Below are positions 10,346 through 20,924 of a stretch of DNA of 64,000 nucleotides, one piece after another. The DNA comes from Artemisia argyi (lineage: Eukaryota > Streptophyta > Magnoliopsida > Asterales > Asteraceae), in contig CM060708.1 in the NCBI GenBank assembly GCA_030686995.1, positions 105,191,350 to 105,255,349 of the forward strand, given 5' to 3'. The first letter of the stretch is position 1; each line of letters begins with the position of its first letter. Made by a program: the position numbers and the translations under genes. The notes below the pieces were generated by a model. That model saw only the letters and a list, made by a program, of their open reading frames with translations. It made no database searches and was not told where the DNA came from.

Positions 10346-10925
10346 GGTTACACTTAATCATGTATGTCTATGGTTTAGTGTGACCATATATGACATTTGG
10401 TCACACTGTTCAAGTGTGTGATATATATTTGTCACTTTTAAATGTATATCGTGACTAACGCTTTAAACTTACATTTCAGTTGTCACACATTTCAAATTCA
10501 TATGTGGCTAAATATTTAGCAAAAAATAAAAGTCACTTTTAAATAATGTGTGACAAACTTGACTATATGATTTAGCCACATACACAATTAATTCATGTGA
10601 CCATATATAGATTTTGGTCACACTATTCAATTGTGTGACATATATTTGTCACATATGTATATATATAGGTGACTAATGTTTCAAACTTATTTTTATCAGT
10701 CACACGTCCCAAATTATAAGTGACTAAATAATCAAAAAAAAATTACCAATTCCCTCTAGTCACATAAATACTCAAATGTGTGACAATGAAATTCCGAAAT
10801 GATCACACAAGTCGGATCAAGTGTGGCTGTTTATTTTATTCTGGTACATTTAGTCACATAAATATCTGACTATGTGGCCGTTCAAAAAACATCATGTGTG
10901 ACGAAATCCCAGATTTGTACTAGTG
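10346..10925. repeat. CACTA right subterminal region and terminus
   Basis: Many GTGTGAC / GTCACAC / GTGTGGCT words in both orientations end at the 18-base terminus 10908-10925 (CACTAGTACAAATCTGGG on the minus strand). Subterminal words of this kind are the usual transposase-binding sites in this superfamily. Confidence 0.65.
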
Positions 10926-11568
10926 TTGGATTTGTTTGTCTTTTTGTGGGGAAGGTTTTTCTGGATAATATTTTCCATTTTTGGTTGAAAATTTGAAATC
11001 ATATATTTATAATGATTTAAACATATTCTTTGAATTCCAAAAATGATTTTGTAAAAGATATAAAATGTTTATGATATTTTATAAAAGTTCTAATGGTTAG
11101 AGAAAATTTTCTTTTGATTATAAAATGCAATAAACACTTTGTTTATTCATACCTTAAGTGATTTGGATGCAAAATTAAATATTTATCTCTAAATACTTGT
11201 TTACGACATAAGTTTTAGTTTAATGAATTTACGTTTTGTGATTATCAAAACATAGATATGTCGATGAATGTTAACAATGTTTTTAGGAATTATTTATGTT
11301 AACAATCTCCCCCTTTTTGATGATTACAAAACTTTAAACTCTTTAAAACTAAAAATTAATTTTTAGACAAGTATTTAGAGTTTTATATTCACTTCTCCCC
11401 CTTTTTGTTAAATCAAAAAGGTTTTGCCGTCAAGATTCAATCGTGAAATATTGACGGGACGAGAACTCCCCTTTGATGTGTACTCCCCCTCGTTCAGGGG
11501 CACCAAGGAGACGAGCTATGGAATGCTTGTAAAACAAAAATATTAGAAGCACAAGTATATACATGCAA
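10926..11568 (-). mobile_element. Ty1-copia (Sirevirus-like) element F, 3' part
   Basis: On the minus strand AAAAAGGGGGAGAT (11318-11305) is followed by TGTTAACA at 11304, the usual polypurine tract and LTR start of Sirevirus-type copia elements. 10926-11304 is then the start of its 3' LTR, cut by the CACTA end. A second purine-rich AAAAAGGGGGAG run lies near 11400 and a third (AGGGGGAGTACACA) near 11485. TGCAA at 11564-11568 is the target duplication of A; F resumes at 23928. Confidence 0.55.
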
Positions 11569-14532
11569 TGTAACACCCCCGAAATACCTGAATGGCAGCG
11601 GAATGGAATACCTGAGGGTGTAACGGATCATAGCACACAAGCAAGGAAATATTGAACGGCCTAAAGTGTCGTTTGGAAAATACATCGTTTGATTCATTCA
11701 AAATATTCAGAGTTATGAAACATAGGTCCCAAAAGTTGGAAAAAGTTTACGGAAACAAGTTTAGTACAATCAAACGATAGTTCAAAGTTCATGAAATCCA
11801 AAAGTGACGCGTCAGCCTTGATACACAAAGTGACTCCATGCAATGCCATGAGGATATGCCTTAGTTACCTGAGAAATACATTGCGAAAAACGGTCAACAT
11901 AAAGTTGGTGAATAATCATAGGTTTATAAGTAAAATCTAGTGTACAAATGCCCTAAGTAATGCCATGAAATAGGATGTCCGGAAAGTATATACATTGGCT
12001 CTTAAGCTCATGACCCCGAAGCTAGACGATACTTGGCCCCAATGAGTGTTTACCAGACACTCTAATAATAAAGACATGAAATGCATTCGTTCCATTTGGA
12101 GCAACCCAAACACGAATGGAGGCGTCACCCTCGATAGATCTATCCACTCACTCTCGCTTAGTACTAGAAATTAACGGTCCATGATAATAAAAGGGGACTT
12201 GTCAAGACGTGGTAAATAGGCAACTTAAGCAATGTATGAATTTTATACTTAGGCATGTACACAAAAATAAGTAATGCAATGTATTCTCCCCCGTGGGATT
12301 TGAAATCAAAATATAGAATTAAAACGGGGCTATGAAAACTCACCTCGAAGTGATGGTACAAAGATGGTGCAATGAGGTAAATGTAGTCGGGACAATGAGG
12401 CGCGAGTACTAGCCGCAACCTAAATGAATAACCATGATCTAACTTAGATCAAGCCGAAATGAAATGAATGTACATGCACATGATGCTCATACCACTCGTA
12501 ATTTAGAAACACTAGTTATCGTCATAGAAAAATAGTTTCCATACTTAGGAAAATATATCCATATATAGGAGTATATAACTTGTACGAAAAAGTTAACGTT
12601 ATAATCCTTGTATCAAAACCTTGAAATACGTCGTTACGTCGTATAAGTATTCTCTCGGGTCATACGTATTCATTTGATAAGAAATCGTCCTTAGTAATGT
12701 TTTCTAGAAAATATACCGTTTAGTACGTACGTTATTATCTTTATTTGTGACCAAAAAAAAATATATATATAGTTTTGACAATGTTAAAACGGGTATAACT
12801 CGGTCGTTTTAGGCTCGTTTTCCTTGTTCTTTATGTCCACGGATTCGTCTTTGTGTATGCTAGTATATTTTAGATAACTCGGCTCCTTAAAGTTACGTTT
12901 AATGCCTCAAATTACCCGTCGTATTCTGCCAAACAGCAAGCAGTTTTCTGAAAAGTAGTTTTCGTCGTTAAATTTGTAAAAATCATATCTCCTTCGTTAT
13001 AAACTCGTTTTAATCCGTTCTTTCGCCTAAAGTTTCGTTTTTGAATGTATTTTCTAAATCTTTGGTCAAAACTTGGTCATCATCTACTGATTTTCCCACG
13101 AAATTAAAATAGGGACAGTAGGTATTTCAAAAGTTTCAAAAACCATTTTCAAGTCTCTAAACTAGTTCCATCCTCCATCAATCCACTTTCAAACACCACA
13201 AAGCTAGTCTAAACCTACCATACACCTTCCACTAGGTCTAACAAGGGTTTCATATGTTTCCATTTCTAGGGCTTGAAAGTTAATATATACAAAAATGAAG
13301 TGGTACAAGTTGATGCATGTGTAAGATCTTGTAAGAAAAATATATAGACATAATAATAACTTGTAAAAAATCATAAAAATGAGTTTGTAAACTTACTTGA
13401 TGGTTTAGAGAGTTTAGATGATAAAAAGCCTACTAATCCTTGAGTTTTTATTTCAAAACTCTAACAAGGATGATTATACTAACTAGTTTATAATATGATC
13501 TTGTAAAATTTACCCTCCTTGCTCCTTGATCACCTTGGATCGATCCACACACAAGAGAAAATGGAGAGAAAAGTTTGCTAGTTGTAAGAAAAGTGATTTT
13601 TAGTGAAAAGGAGTAAGAAAAGTTTAATATATACTAGGGACAATTGTTAGGTGTACCATTAAGAGTGTTGGTGAGATTTAAATGCTTGAAGACCTTTAGG
13701 GGGGGGGGGGGGGTTGGCCGGTTCTAGGGAGTAAAAAGGGGGGATGTGTTGGGTGATTAGTTAGTAAAATTAGTATTAGTAATAAAGTGTAGTTAGGTTA
13801 GGTTTAGGTTTAAGGTTTAATCGGGTACCGGGTTTGTTAGAAATAAATTTTGTTGGAGTTATTCGGGTCATAATAAAGTGATAAAAATTGTAAAAATATG
13901 TCGGGTATAAGTACGGAGAGTTTGGGTGATTATCGTTATATTTTGGTGAAAGCCGTCGTTATTAAGTTAAACGTACGATACGTAATAGTTAAATTTCCAA
14001 AATACCGGGTAAATTAATATTATAGTTTTTATATTATAGAAATGAGTATAAAAATGTATTGGGATCATAGTCGGGAGTGTCGGACATGTTAGACACTTAT
14101 CGTTCGCGTATTAGTGTTTATTTGAAATAAACGTACGTAAATCGTTAATTATACCAAAAGTATAAATTTAGTTATCCTACGAGTGGAATAGCATGCAAGT
14201 GCCCTAATGATGATATGCAGACTATTTCTAGTCCGTATGAAGTGTCCCTGATAATAATGCATGAATTCGCTCCTGAACCAATACGGTTACGCGAATTTGA
14301 ACACACGTAAACTAAATTTACGATGACATGAATAATGCACGTGAATAGTGGTTTTCTCTCGGAAATGAATAGTGTCAAGTGAATAGTAAAATTTCTGAAT
14401 ATGTCTCGGAATGTCAAATTGACCTCAAAAACGATGAATAGTAAAACGATGAATAGTGATCGATGAATAGTAATTTGTGAATAGTAAAATGTCGAAGTTT
14501 GGAAAAATGACCTGAAATTGTGGGTTGTGACA
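11569..14532 (-). repeat. A 3' LTR
   Basis: 2964 bp, direct repeat of 20925-23922. It lacks a 34-bp segment near 13228 that the other copy (starting near 22588) and B's LTR retain, so the deletion happened in this copy. It carries a run of 15 G near 13699 (14 in the partner), the palindrome GATAGATCTATC at 12133-12144 and a GAATAGT cluster at 14341-14490. Open frames in it recur in both LTR copies and are not genes. Confidence 0.93.
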
Positions 14533-14549
14533 GTCGCCCATCCAAAAAG

Positions 14550-14568
14550 AAATTCAGTCCCTGAATTC
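14550..14568 (-). other. A GGGAC stem-loop overlapping the pol stop codon
   Basis: On the minus strand GAATTCA, GGGAC loop, TGAATTT: seven pairs including one G-T at the base. The pol stop TGA (14569-14567) lies at the foot of the stem. The sequence then runs through CTTTTTGGATGGGCGAC into the 3' LTR. Confidence 0.65.
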
Positions 14569-17431
14569 AGTTAGTGTTGGTCTCGGTAATCGGCTCGGTG
14601 AAAAGTTGTGGATACTTGCGTCGCATTTGGTCTTCTCGTTCCCAAGTAAACTCGGGTCCTCTTCGAGAATTCCAACGAACCTTCACGATCGGAATTCGAC
14701 TTTGTTTCAACTGTTTGATCTCGCGATCCATTATTTCAACTGGTTCTTCCACAGAGTTAAGCTTGTCATCGAGTTGTATTTCTTCTAATGGTATAATGGC
14801 AGACTCGTCCGAAAGACATTTCTTGAGGTTCGAAACATGAAACGTGTTGTGTACGTTGCTAAGTTCTGACGGAAGTTCAAGTTTGTAAGCAACCGGACCA
14901 ATCCTCTCCAGGATCTTGAATGGCCCAATGTATCTCGGATTCAATTTCCCGCGTTTTCCAAATCGTATCACGCCCTTCCAAGGCGAGACTTTCAACATAA
15001 CTTTGTCTCCGACCTGAAATTCCAACGGTTTGCGTCGAACATCTGCGTAGCTCTTCTGTCGACTTCTAGCAGTTTCGAGTCTCTCTCGAATCTGAATTAT
15101 CTTTTCTGTTGTTTCTTGTACCATCTCCGGGCCAGTACATTGTACTTCACCGACTTCGGCCCAACAAACTGGAGATCGACACTTGCGACCATAAAGTGCC
15201 TCGAATGGTGCAACCTTAATGCTCGAATGGTAACTGTTGTTATAGGAAAATTCGATCAACGGCAAATGGTTAGCCCAACCATTTCCAAAGTCAATCACAC
15301 ACGCCCTAAGCATGTCTTCAAGTGTCTGAATAGTCCTCTCGCTCTGACCATCGGTCTGAGGATGGTAAGCAGTGCTCATGTCTAACTGAGATCCAAAAGA
15401 ATCTTGTAATGACCGCCAAAAGTTTGAAGTAAAACGACTATCTCTGTCTGAAATGATGGAAACTGGTGCACCGTGTCTTGAGACTATTTCCTTGACATAA
15501 AGTCTAGTAAGTTGTTCCATTGTATAAGTCTCTCTAATGGGTATGAAATGAGCTGATTTGGTAAGTCGATCAACGATTACCCAAATAGCATCGAAACCTC
15601 CTGACGTCTTTGGAAGTTTAGTGACAAAATCCATAGCAATACGTTCCCACTTCCATTGTGGAATTTCTGGTTGTTGAAGTAGTCCTGACGGTTTCTGGTG
15701 TTCGGCTTTCACTTTAGCACAAGTAAGACATTTACTGACGTACGTAGAAATCTCTGCTTTCATGTTCGGCCACCAGTAAAGCTTTTTGAGATCCTGATAC
15801 ATCTTATCCGAACCTGGATGAATAGAGTACTTCGACTTGTGTGATTCATGCATAATCAATTCTCGCACTCCGCCATAGAGTGGTATCCAACTTCGGTCCT
15901 TGAAACATAACACTCCGTCCGATCTCTTTACAAAGCCATTTTCGCTTTCTGGCATACCATAAAGTTTCTCATGTGGTCGATTTTCTTCTTTGAGAGCCTC
16001 AATCTGAGCTTCTAAAATCTTCGATGGTAATGGCGAAATGATAGTCATTCCTAATGACCTGACTCTCAAAGGTTTAAGTCGTTCTTTTCGGCTAAGTGCA
16101 TCTGCTACAACATTCGCTTTTCCTGGGTGATATCGGATTTCACAATCGTAATCACTCAACAACTCTAGCCAACGACGTTGTCTCATATTAAGTTCCTTCT
16201 GATCGAGTATATGCTGTAAGCTCTTGTGGTCGGTAAAAATTACACACTTTGTACCATAAAGGTAGTGTCTCCAAATCTTGAGTGCAAAAACTACCGCACC
16301 CAATTCCAAGTCGTGAGTAGTGTAATTTTTCTCGTGTATCTTAAGCTGTCTAGATGCATAAGCTATCACCTTCTCGTTTTGCATTAGCACAGCTCCAAGT
16401 CCTTTATGCGAAGCATCGCAATATACCACAAAGTTCTCAATACCTTCCGGTAGTGACAAAATCGGTGCGCTACAAAGCTTTTGTTTCAATAATTGAAATG
16501 CGGACTCTTGTTTTTCTCCCCACTCGTACTTTTGATTCTTTTGTGTCAGCTTTGTCAACGACTTCGCTATCTTAGAAAACCCTTCAATAAACCTTCTGTA
16601 ATATCCGGCAAGTCCTAGAAATTGACGAATTTCCGTAGGAGACTTGGGCGTAGCCCAATCCTTAACTGCCTCGATCTTTGCCGGGTCGACTTGTAAACCT
16701 TGGCTATCAATAACATGACCAAGAAATTGAACTCTTCGTATCCAAAAATCACACTTAGAAAATTTGGCATACAATTGCTCCTTCTTGAGTAGTTCCAGTA
16801 TTGTTCTGAGGTGTTCTTCATGATCTTCCTTACTCTTGGAATAAATCAAGATATCGTCAATGAATACGATCACGAACTTATCGAGATACGGTTTGCACAC
16901 CCTATTCATGAGATCCATGAATACCGCAGGTGCGTTGGTTAATCCAAAAGGCATCACTTGAAATTCATAATGACCATAGCGTGTTCTAAATGCCGTCTTC
17001 GGGATATCCTCTTCCCGAACTTTAAGTTGATGATAACCGGATCTTAAATCAATCTTGGAATAAAAACTAGAACCTTGTAACTGGTCGAACAAGTCGTCAA
17101 TTCTGGGGAGTGGATAACGGTTCTTAACCGTTAACTTGTTCAGTTCACGATAGTCGATGCACATCCTGAAAGTTCCGTCTTTCTTCTTCACAAACAAAAC
17201 CGGCGCTCCCCAAGGCGAGGAACTCGGTCTAATGAATCCTTTGTCCAAAAGTTCTTGCAGTTGATTCGACAATTCTTGCATTTCCGAAGGTGCAAGTCTA
17301 TACGGTGCTCGTGCAATCGGTGCAGCTCCTGGCACTAATTCAATTTGAAACTCAACTTGGCGTGTAGGCGGAAGTCCTGGCAATTCTTCCGGAAAAACCT
17401 CTTGAAATTCCTTAACAATTGGCACATCTTC
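14567..17431 (-). CDS. pol: A pol: reverse transcriptase, RNase H, integrase, chromodomain
   Basis: Open for about 950 codons. Counting from the first Met (17425): RT with RSGYHQL near 130 and catalytic FIDDIL at 188-193; RNase H with YCDAS near 335, TDHKSLQH near 398 and DALSR near 443; integrase zinc region with His near 526-538 and CLTC near 566; catalytic core D (VIVDRL, near 619), D (ISDRDS, near 660) and E (SERTIQ, near 696). A GPF motif and a C-terminal chromodomain-like end ([11 protein letters not shown], then [13 protein letters not shown]) follow. It makes cDNA and inserts it; the chromodomain would steer integration to chromatin. All catalytic residues are present. It follows a TGA stop at 17432-17434 in the same frame as the protease segment, so no intact Gag-Pol can be made without readthrough. 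Confidence 0.9.
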   Translation of the reverse strand, partial: EDVPIVKEFQEVFPEELPGLPPTRQVEFQIELVPGAAPIARAPYRLAPSEMQELSNQLQELLDKGFIRPSSSPWGAPVLFVKKKDGTFRMCIDYRELNKLTVKNRYPLPRIDDLFDQLQGSSFYSKIDLRSGYHQLKVREEDIPKTAFRTRYGHYEFQVMPFGLTNAPAVFMDLMNRVCKPYLDKFVIVFIDDILIYSKSKEDHEEHLRTILELLKKEQLYAKFSKCDFWIRRVQFLGHVIDSQGLQVDPAKIEAVKDWATPKSPTEIRQFLGLAGYYRRFIEGFSKIAKSLTKLTQKNQKYEWGEKQESAFQLLKQKLCSAPILSLPEGIENFVVYCDASHKGLGAVLMQNEKVIAYASRQLKIHEKNYTTHDLELGAVVFALKIWRHYLYGTKCVIFTDHKSLQHILDQKELNMRQRRWLELLSDYDCEIRYHPGKANVVADALSRKERLKPLRVRSLGMTIISPLPSKILEAQIEALKEENRPHEKLYGMPESENGFVKRSDGVLCFKDRSWIPLYGGVRELIMHESHKSKYSIHPGSDKMYQDLKKLYWWPNMKAEISTYVSKCLTCAKVKAEHQKPSGLLQQPEIPQWKWERIAMDFVTKLPKTSGGFDAIWVIVDRLTKSAHFIPIRETYTMEQLTRLYVKEIVSRHGAPVSIISDRDSRFTSNFWRSLQDSFGSQLDMSTAYHPQTDGQSERTIQTLEDMLRACVIDFGNGWANHLPLIEFSYNNSYHSSIKVAPFEALYGRKCRSPVCWAEVGEVQCTGPEMVQETTEKIIQIRERLETARSRQKSYADVRRKPLEFQVGDKVMLKVSPWKGVIRFGKRGKLNPRYIGPFKILERIGPVAYKLELPSELSNVHNTFHVSNLKKCLSDESAIIPLEEIQLDDKLNSVEEPVEIMDREIKQLKQSRIPIVKVRWNSRRGPEFTWEREDQMRRKYPQLFTEPITETNTN

Positions 17432-17434
17432 AAG

Positions 17435-17843
17435 TCATTTCTCATCCGACTTCTTCTCCGTGATGTGAGCCAAGAATGCATAACAACCCTTCTTTATGTA
17501 CTTCTCGGTTTTAATGCACGATATTATACTGAGTCTAGTTCCACTTCGCTCTCCGCGAACAACCAAAGTTTCACCGTTATAAGGAAGGTGAACAACTTTC
17601 TCATCACAAATAATTCTCGCTCGATGCCGAGATAACCAATCCATACCGATCACAACGTCGAAACTTCCAAGTTCTACGGGCATAAGGTCTATATTGAATG
17701 GATGGTTTAGGAAATTTATGGTGCAACCACGGACAATGGTGTTGGTGTTAACTAAAGACCCATCGGCTAATTCAACGATATAGGAAATGTCTAATGGGGT
17801 TGGTTCTATGTTAAGCAAAGGTGCAAATGCAATAGAAACAAAA
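17435..17843 (-). pseudogene. A protease domain, frameshifted relative to gag
   Basis: Continues pol upstream in the pol frame ([15 protein letters not shown], the [11 protein letters not shown] flap region, [10 protein letters not shown]), ending at TGA 17434-17432. The active-site segment [10 protein letters not shown] lies in the gag frame. The switch falls in a run of five A at 17840-17844; B has four A at the matching place (61068-61071), so one inserted base explains it. C has CGA where the stop stands in A and B, so the stop looks like a C-to-T change. Confidence 0.75.
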
Positions 17844-19163
17844 ACTTCTATCCGCTCCTGAATCAAATAAAATGGATGCATAACGATTATTAACGAGGAA
17901 CGTACCCGCAACAACATTCGGGTCTTCTTTGACATCGTCTCCTCCCATGACATAAGCTCTTCCTCGAGCTCTTCCATCTTGATTCCCAGTTCCTTGATTC
18001 TTCTTCTTTGGGCACTCATTCTTAAAGTGTCCAAGTTCTCCACAGCCAAAACATGTTACCGGTGGTTTCTGATTGTCACCCACGATTGGAAGTCTACAAT
18101 CTTTGATGTGGTGACCAAGCTTCTTGCAATTGCCACAAATATCTGGACAACGACCTGGGTTATGATGCTTCTGACACCTTTCACATTTAGGTAGGTTACC
18201 AGTGTAACCTTTTCTGTCATTTGGTCCTGCAGCATAAACCTTTGCTACTTCCTGTCTCTTAGGTGGCGGCTGAACAGCGTTTCCACCTTGGTTATAATCA
18301 AACCTCCTCTTGTTGTTGCTGTTGTTATTGTTTGAATTGTTGTTCCGGTTATTGGGATAGTTGCGGTTTCGATTGTTGTTATAGTTGTTGTTGTTCCGAG
18401 TGTTGGTGTAGTTGGTGTTGTTTGAACGGTTATTGTTGTTGACAGCAGCTTTCCCTTTGACCACTTGAACCATGAGTTTCTGAGTTATACGAATAGCTTC
18501 TTCCATTGATTGTGGATCAAAAGAAATCACATCTCCTCGAACACTTTCAGGCAATCCACCAACAAAGTTTTCCATCTTTTTCTCATCATCGGGAACCATA
18601 GTTGGACATAGTGCAGCCAACTCCTGAAATCTCCTGAAATAAGTCTCAATGTCATCACCCTTAGTCACAAGCTCATAAAATTCCGTTTCCATCTTTTGCA
18701 CCTCGGTACGAGGGCAAAACTTCTTTGTCATTAATTTCTTGAATTCCTCCCAAGTAAGCTTGTAAGCATTTTCCATACCAATCGGCTGAGCATACGAATT
18801 CCACCAAGACATAGCTTCATCAAGAAGCATACCTGTAGCAAACTTCACCTTGCTGACATCCGGGCATCCGCACATGAGAAATACGTTCTCAGTCTTTTCG
18901 AACCAGCGGATTAAAGCAACCGCTCCTTCAGTGCCCTTAAATTTGATAGGATCGCTAATCTTGAAATCTTTCCATGTACATTCCCTCTTATTAGTGGGTG
19001 GTTCAACCGTCCCTGTATTAGAAGCAGTCTCAGCAGCCCTTGCAGCAACCTCAGCTCTCTCAATCACTAGAGCTTCTGCAATACTGTCCCTGACCAACTT
19101 GCGGATAGCGGCTTGAGTCATGGCGGGTGTTTCTGGTGCAGTCTTACTCTTCCTTGGTGCCAT
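17811..19163 (-). CDS. gag: A gag with zinc knuckles and start of protease
   Basis: 450 codons from ATG 19163 ([12 protein letters not shown]); B has matching upstream sequence, supporting this start. The capsid-like region spans about residues 70-230 ([38 protein letters not shown]). A linker of almost pure Asn (about 240-290) follows, then a basic stretch and two CCHC knuckles, [14 protein letters not shown] and [14 protein letters not shown], which would bind genomic RNA. The protease active site [10 protein letters not shown] is near the end, after which the frame is lost at the 17840-17844 A run and the last residues are out-of-frame. Gag would assemble the cytoplasmic particle that packages the element RNA. 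Confidence 0.88.
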   Translation of the reverse strand: MAPRKSKTAPETPAMTQAAIRKLVRDSIAEALVIERAEVAARAAETASNTGTVEPPTNKRECTWKDFKISDPIKFKGTEGAVALIRWFEKTENVFLMCGCPDVSKVKFATGMLLDEAMSWWNSYAQPIGMENAYKLTWEEFKKLMTKKFCPRTEVQKMETEFYELVTKGDDIETYFRRFQELAALCPTMVPDDEKKMENFVGGLPESVRGDVISFDPQSMEEAIRITQKLMVQVVKGKAAVNNNNRSNNTNYTNTRNNNNYNNNRNRNYPNNRNNNSNNNNSNNKRRFDYNQGGNAVQPPPKRQEVAKVYAAGPNDRKGYTGNLPKCERCQKHHNPGRCPDICGNCKKLGHHIKDCRLPIVGDNQKPPVTCFGCGELGHFKNECPKKKNQGTGNQDGRARGRAYVMGGDDVKEDPNVVAGTFLVNNRYASILFDSGADRSFCFYCICTFA

Positions 19164-19179
19164 ACTTCTGATAAATCAC

Positions 19180-19620
19180 AATGGAAATAACCATGAGAAA
19201 AATCATAATAGAAATAGTCATCGTACCAAAGATATACACCCACAACACGTATATAAATATACAACCATAACCAAGTATAAATACAACCACGATATGTACG
19301 AGTACAACCACAATCTGTCTAGACCTCACCACGATAAGTATATATATACAACCACAACAACCACATCACGTATATATATAACCACAACCTGTGTCGATAC
19401 AACCACAACATGTACGAATACAACTACAATCTGTCTAGACATCACCACGACAAGTATATATATACAACCACAACAACCACGTCACGTATATATATATAAC
19501 CCCAACCTGTGTCGATACAACCACAACATGTACGAATTCAACCACAACATGTATAAATGCGATAATAATAAAGAGCAACCACGAAACATCATAAATATAA
19601 TCACAACACATGAATATAAT
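19180..19620 (-). repeat. Short tandem repeats between ORF1 and gag in A
   Basis: TACAACCACAAC-type units (about 20-22 bases, varied by CATGTACGAA, CTGTCTAGAC and TATATATA inserts) fill the spacer between ORF1 and gag. B has the same spacer with a cleaner 21-base unit. Reading frames through it on either strand are repetitive peptides and not credible proteins. Confidence 0.75.
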
Positions 19621-19797
19621 ACATGAAAATTTCGGCCTACATGGACCGATATAATATATAGCACAACATTTCCACATAGTAGAGTCGCACTTGATAATAT
19701 TTGTTTGTACAACAACCAAAAGACTACAAGTTCTTGAACTATGTCCCACATCCCGGGACTAGGAAATAATACAAGCTAATATAATACCAGTCTACGC
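19621..19797 (-). other. Conserved non-coding block between ORF1 and gag (A)
   Basis: About 130 bases (TACATGAAAATTTCGGCCTA through GTTCTTGAACTATGTCCCAC) recur at 62690-62825 in B and, in D, at about 29695-29850 (reverse-complement listing because D lies on the plus strand). It has no open frame and is better conserved than the repeats beside it. Confidence 0.6.
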
Positions 19798-20751
19798 CTA
19801 GGCTCCTCTCGGTGCTCTAGATGGTCCAGGCTCTCCCCTCAAGCGACGAATCTCACGATCCATCATAACCACGATCTCCTCAAGATGCTCAAGTCGTAAC
19901 TGAGAAGAAGCATCCCTACGCTCCAAAATAACAACCCTCTCTCGAAGCAATGTCAACTGGTCTACCTGCTCCCACTGGGTCTCCTGTGTCGCCTGAGCTC
20001 TATCTCGAATCTCAGGTAACTCATCCCTAAGTAGCTCAATCTCCTCCTGGTGCCTCAACTGTCGTGCCTCGAGCCCATGGTAAGACACATCAATACTAAC
20101 CCTGCCCTGAATCAAATCCTCAACCTGCTCCTCAACAATCTCAAGTCGAGGGGTGATAATCTCATCAACTCTATGCCCCAACCTGTCAACTTGCTCCTGC
20201 TGAGCATCAAACTGATCCTCTAGTGTAACGGCTGTAGGATCCCTAGCTGCAGCCGCTCTAGAACTCTCACCTATGTGGTACACGGGTGGTGGTGAAAGGT
20301 CAGCAGTCTCGGTAATAGGTGAATCTGGAGTGGTAAGCCTTGCGCGCTTCCGAAGCGGCAAGAGTGAGGTAGCTATAGGAGTGGTAGTGGGTATAGCTGG
20401 TGGTGGTGGTGTAGGCATAGTAGGACTAGGGAGACTCCTATAAGTACATGTAGCATAACGAACTCTCTTCCTAGGACCCTGAACAGTCTTCTCCCTAGGA
20501 AACATAAGTCTCGGCTCTGAATGGATAGTAGTAGTAGGTGATGATGGTATGTCAGTAGGTATAGTAGGATGGACATGGGGAGTAGGAGCCGTCTCCTCCT
20601 CCTCGAAAGGCTCGGTGTCACCATCAGATGCCAAGAGTGGCAACTCAGGTGTAGGAGAAACAAGTGGTGAAACAGCAGTAGAGGACACAGAACCCTCATC
20701 ATCAGAATCGGATATAGTGTAAAGTATGACAGTGTCGGGATTCGAAGACAT
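19798..20751 (-). CDS. A ORF1: proline-rich N-terminus, coiled-coil C-terminus
   Basis: 317 codons from ATG 20751 (MSSNPDTVILYTISDSDDEG). An upstream in-frame ATG at 20829 exists, but B and D conserve the MSS start, so I prefer 20751. The first 120 residues are acidic, then Ser/Pro/Thr-rich. A conserved centre reads PLRKRARLTTP and VYHIGESSRAAAAR. The C-terminal half is a long heptad-like coiled coil rich in Glu, Arg and Leu. There is no zinc knuckle, signal peptide or membrane segment, so it is not an envelope protein. It lies between the primer site and gag. Function unknown; an accessory nucleic-acid-binding or assembly protein is a guess. B and D carry broken versions. Confidence 0.7.
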   Translation of the reverse strand: MSSNPDTVILYTISDSDDEGSVSSTAVSPLVSPTPELPLLASDGDTEPFEEEETAPTPHVHPTIPTDIPSSPTTTIHSEPRLMFPREKTVQGPRKRVRYATCTYRSLPSPTMPTPPPPAIPTTTPIATSLLPLRKRARLTTPDSPITETADLSPPPVYHIGESSRAAAARDPTAVTLEDQFDAQQEQVDRLGHRVDEIITPRLEIVEEQVEDLIQGRVSIDVSYHGLEARQLRHQEEIELLRDELPEIRDRAQATQETQWEQVDQLTLLRERVVILERRDASSQLRLEHLEEIVVMMDREIRRLRGEPGPSRAPRGA

Positions 20752-20862
20752 GACTCTGTGATAATCAAGGTGAAATAAAAATAAATAACACGCAATAATG
20801 GCATCACTTAAAAATAAGTAAATATGCACTTATGATGAAATGATGATATGCTATGATGGTGT

Positions 20863-20906
20863 GGTTATAGTCTAGGGTCAATGATGCAACCTAGTTCGCT
20901 ATAACC
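20863..20906 (-). other. A leader stem-loop after the primer site
   Basis: On the minus strand GGTTATAG, CGAA, CTAGG, a 13-base loop, then CCTAG, A, CTATAACC. The same layout occurs in D, E and B. Confidence 0.65.
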
Positions 20907-20909
20907 TTA

Positions 20910-20921
20910 GCTCTGGTACCA
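20910..20921 (-). promoter_or_regulatory. A primer binding site (initiator Met tRNA type)
   Basis: TGGTACCAGAGC on the minus strand, three bases after the 5' LTR end at 20925. One mismatch to the usual initiator methionine tRNA site. Confidence 0.85.
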
Positions 20922-20924
20922 ATC

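Larger units (their letters stand above)
1..10925. mobile_element. CACTA-like DNA transposon, left end outside the window, interrupted by LTR element E
   Basis: The right end is recognisable: read on the minus strand from 10925 it begins CACTAGTACAAATCTGGG, a CACTA-type terminus. The last 580 bases before it and the first 215 bases of the window share dense short motifs (GTGTGAC, GTCACAC, GTGTGGCC, often followed by TATATA), as expected of CACTA subterminal regions. Both lie outside the carboxypeptidase pieces and LTR element E, so I read 1-1515 and 8630-10925 as one transposon split by E. No transposase domain was recognised, so it looks non-autonomous. A candidate 3-bp target duplication (TTG, 10926-10928) cannot be checked without the left end. 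Confidence 0.6.

Noticed and set aside
13699..13713. G15 run as a designed or regulatory G-quadruplex
   Set aside because: Its length differs between the two LTRs (15 and 14), as expected of slippage. B has a shorter run and D lacks it, so function is not supported.
14574..16575. Open frames on the plus strand across the A pol region
   Set aside because: They are antisense shadows of the minus-strand RT and integrase frame, recur at equivalent places over B and C pol, and have no independent features.
19798..20829. ORF1 of A as a retroviral envelope gene
   Set aside because: It lies upstream of gag and lacks a signal peptide, a transmembrane anchor and a Cys-rich ectodomain.
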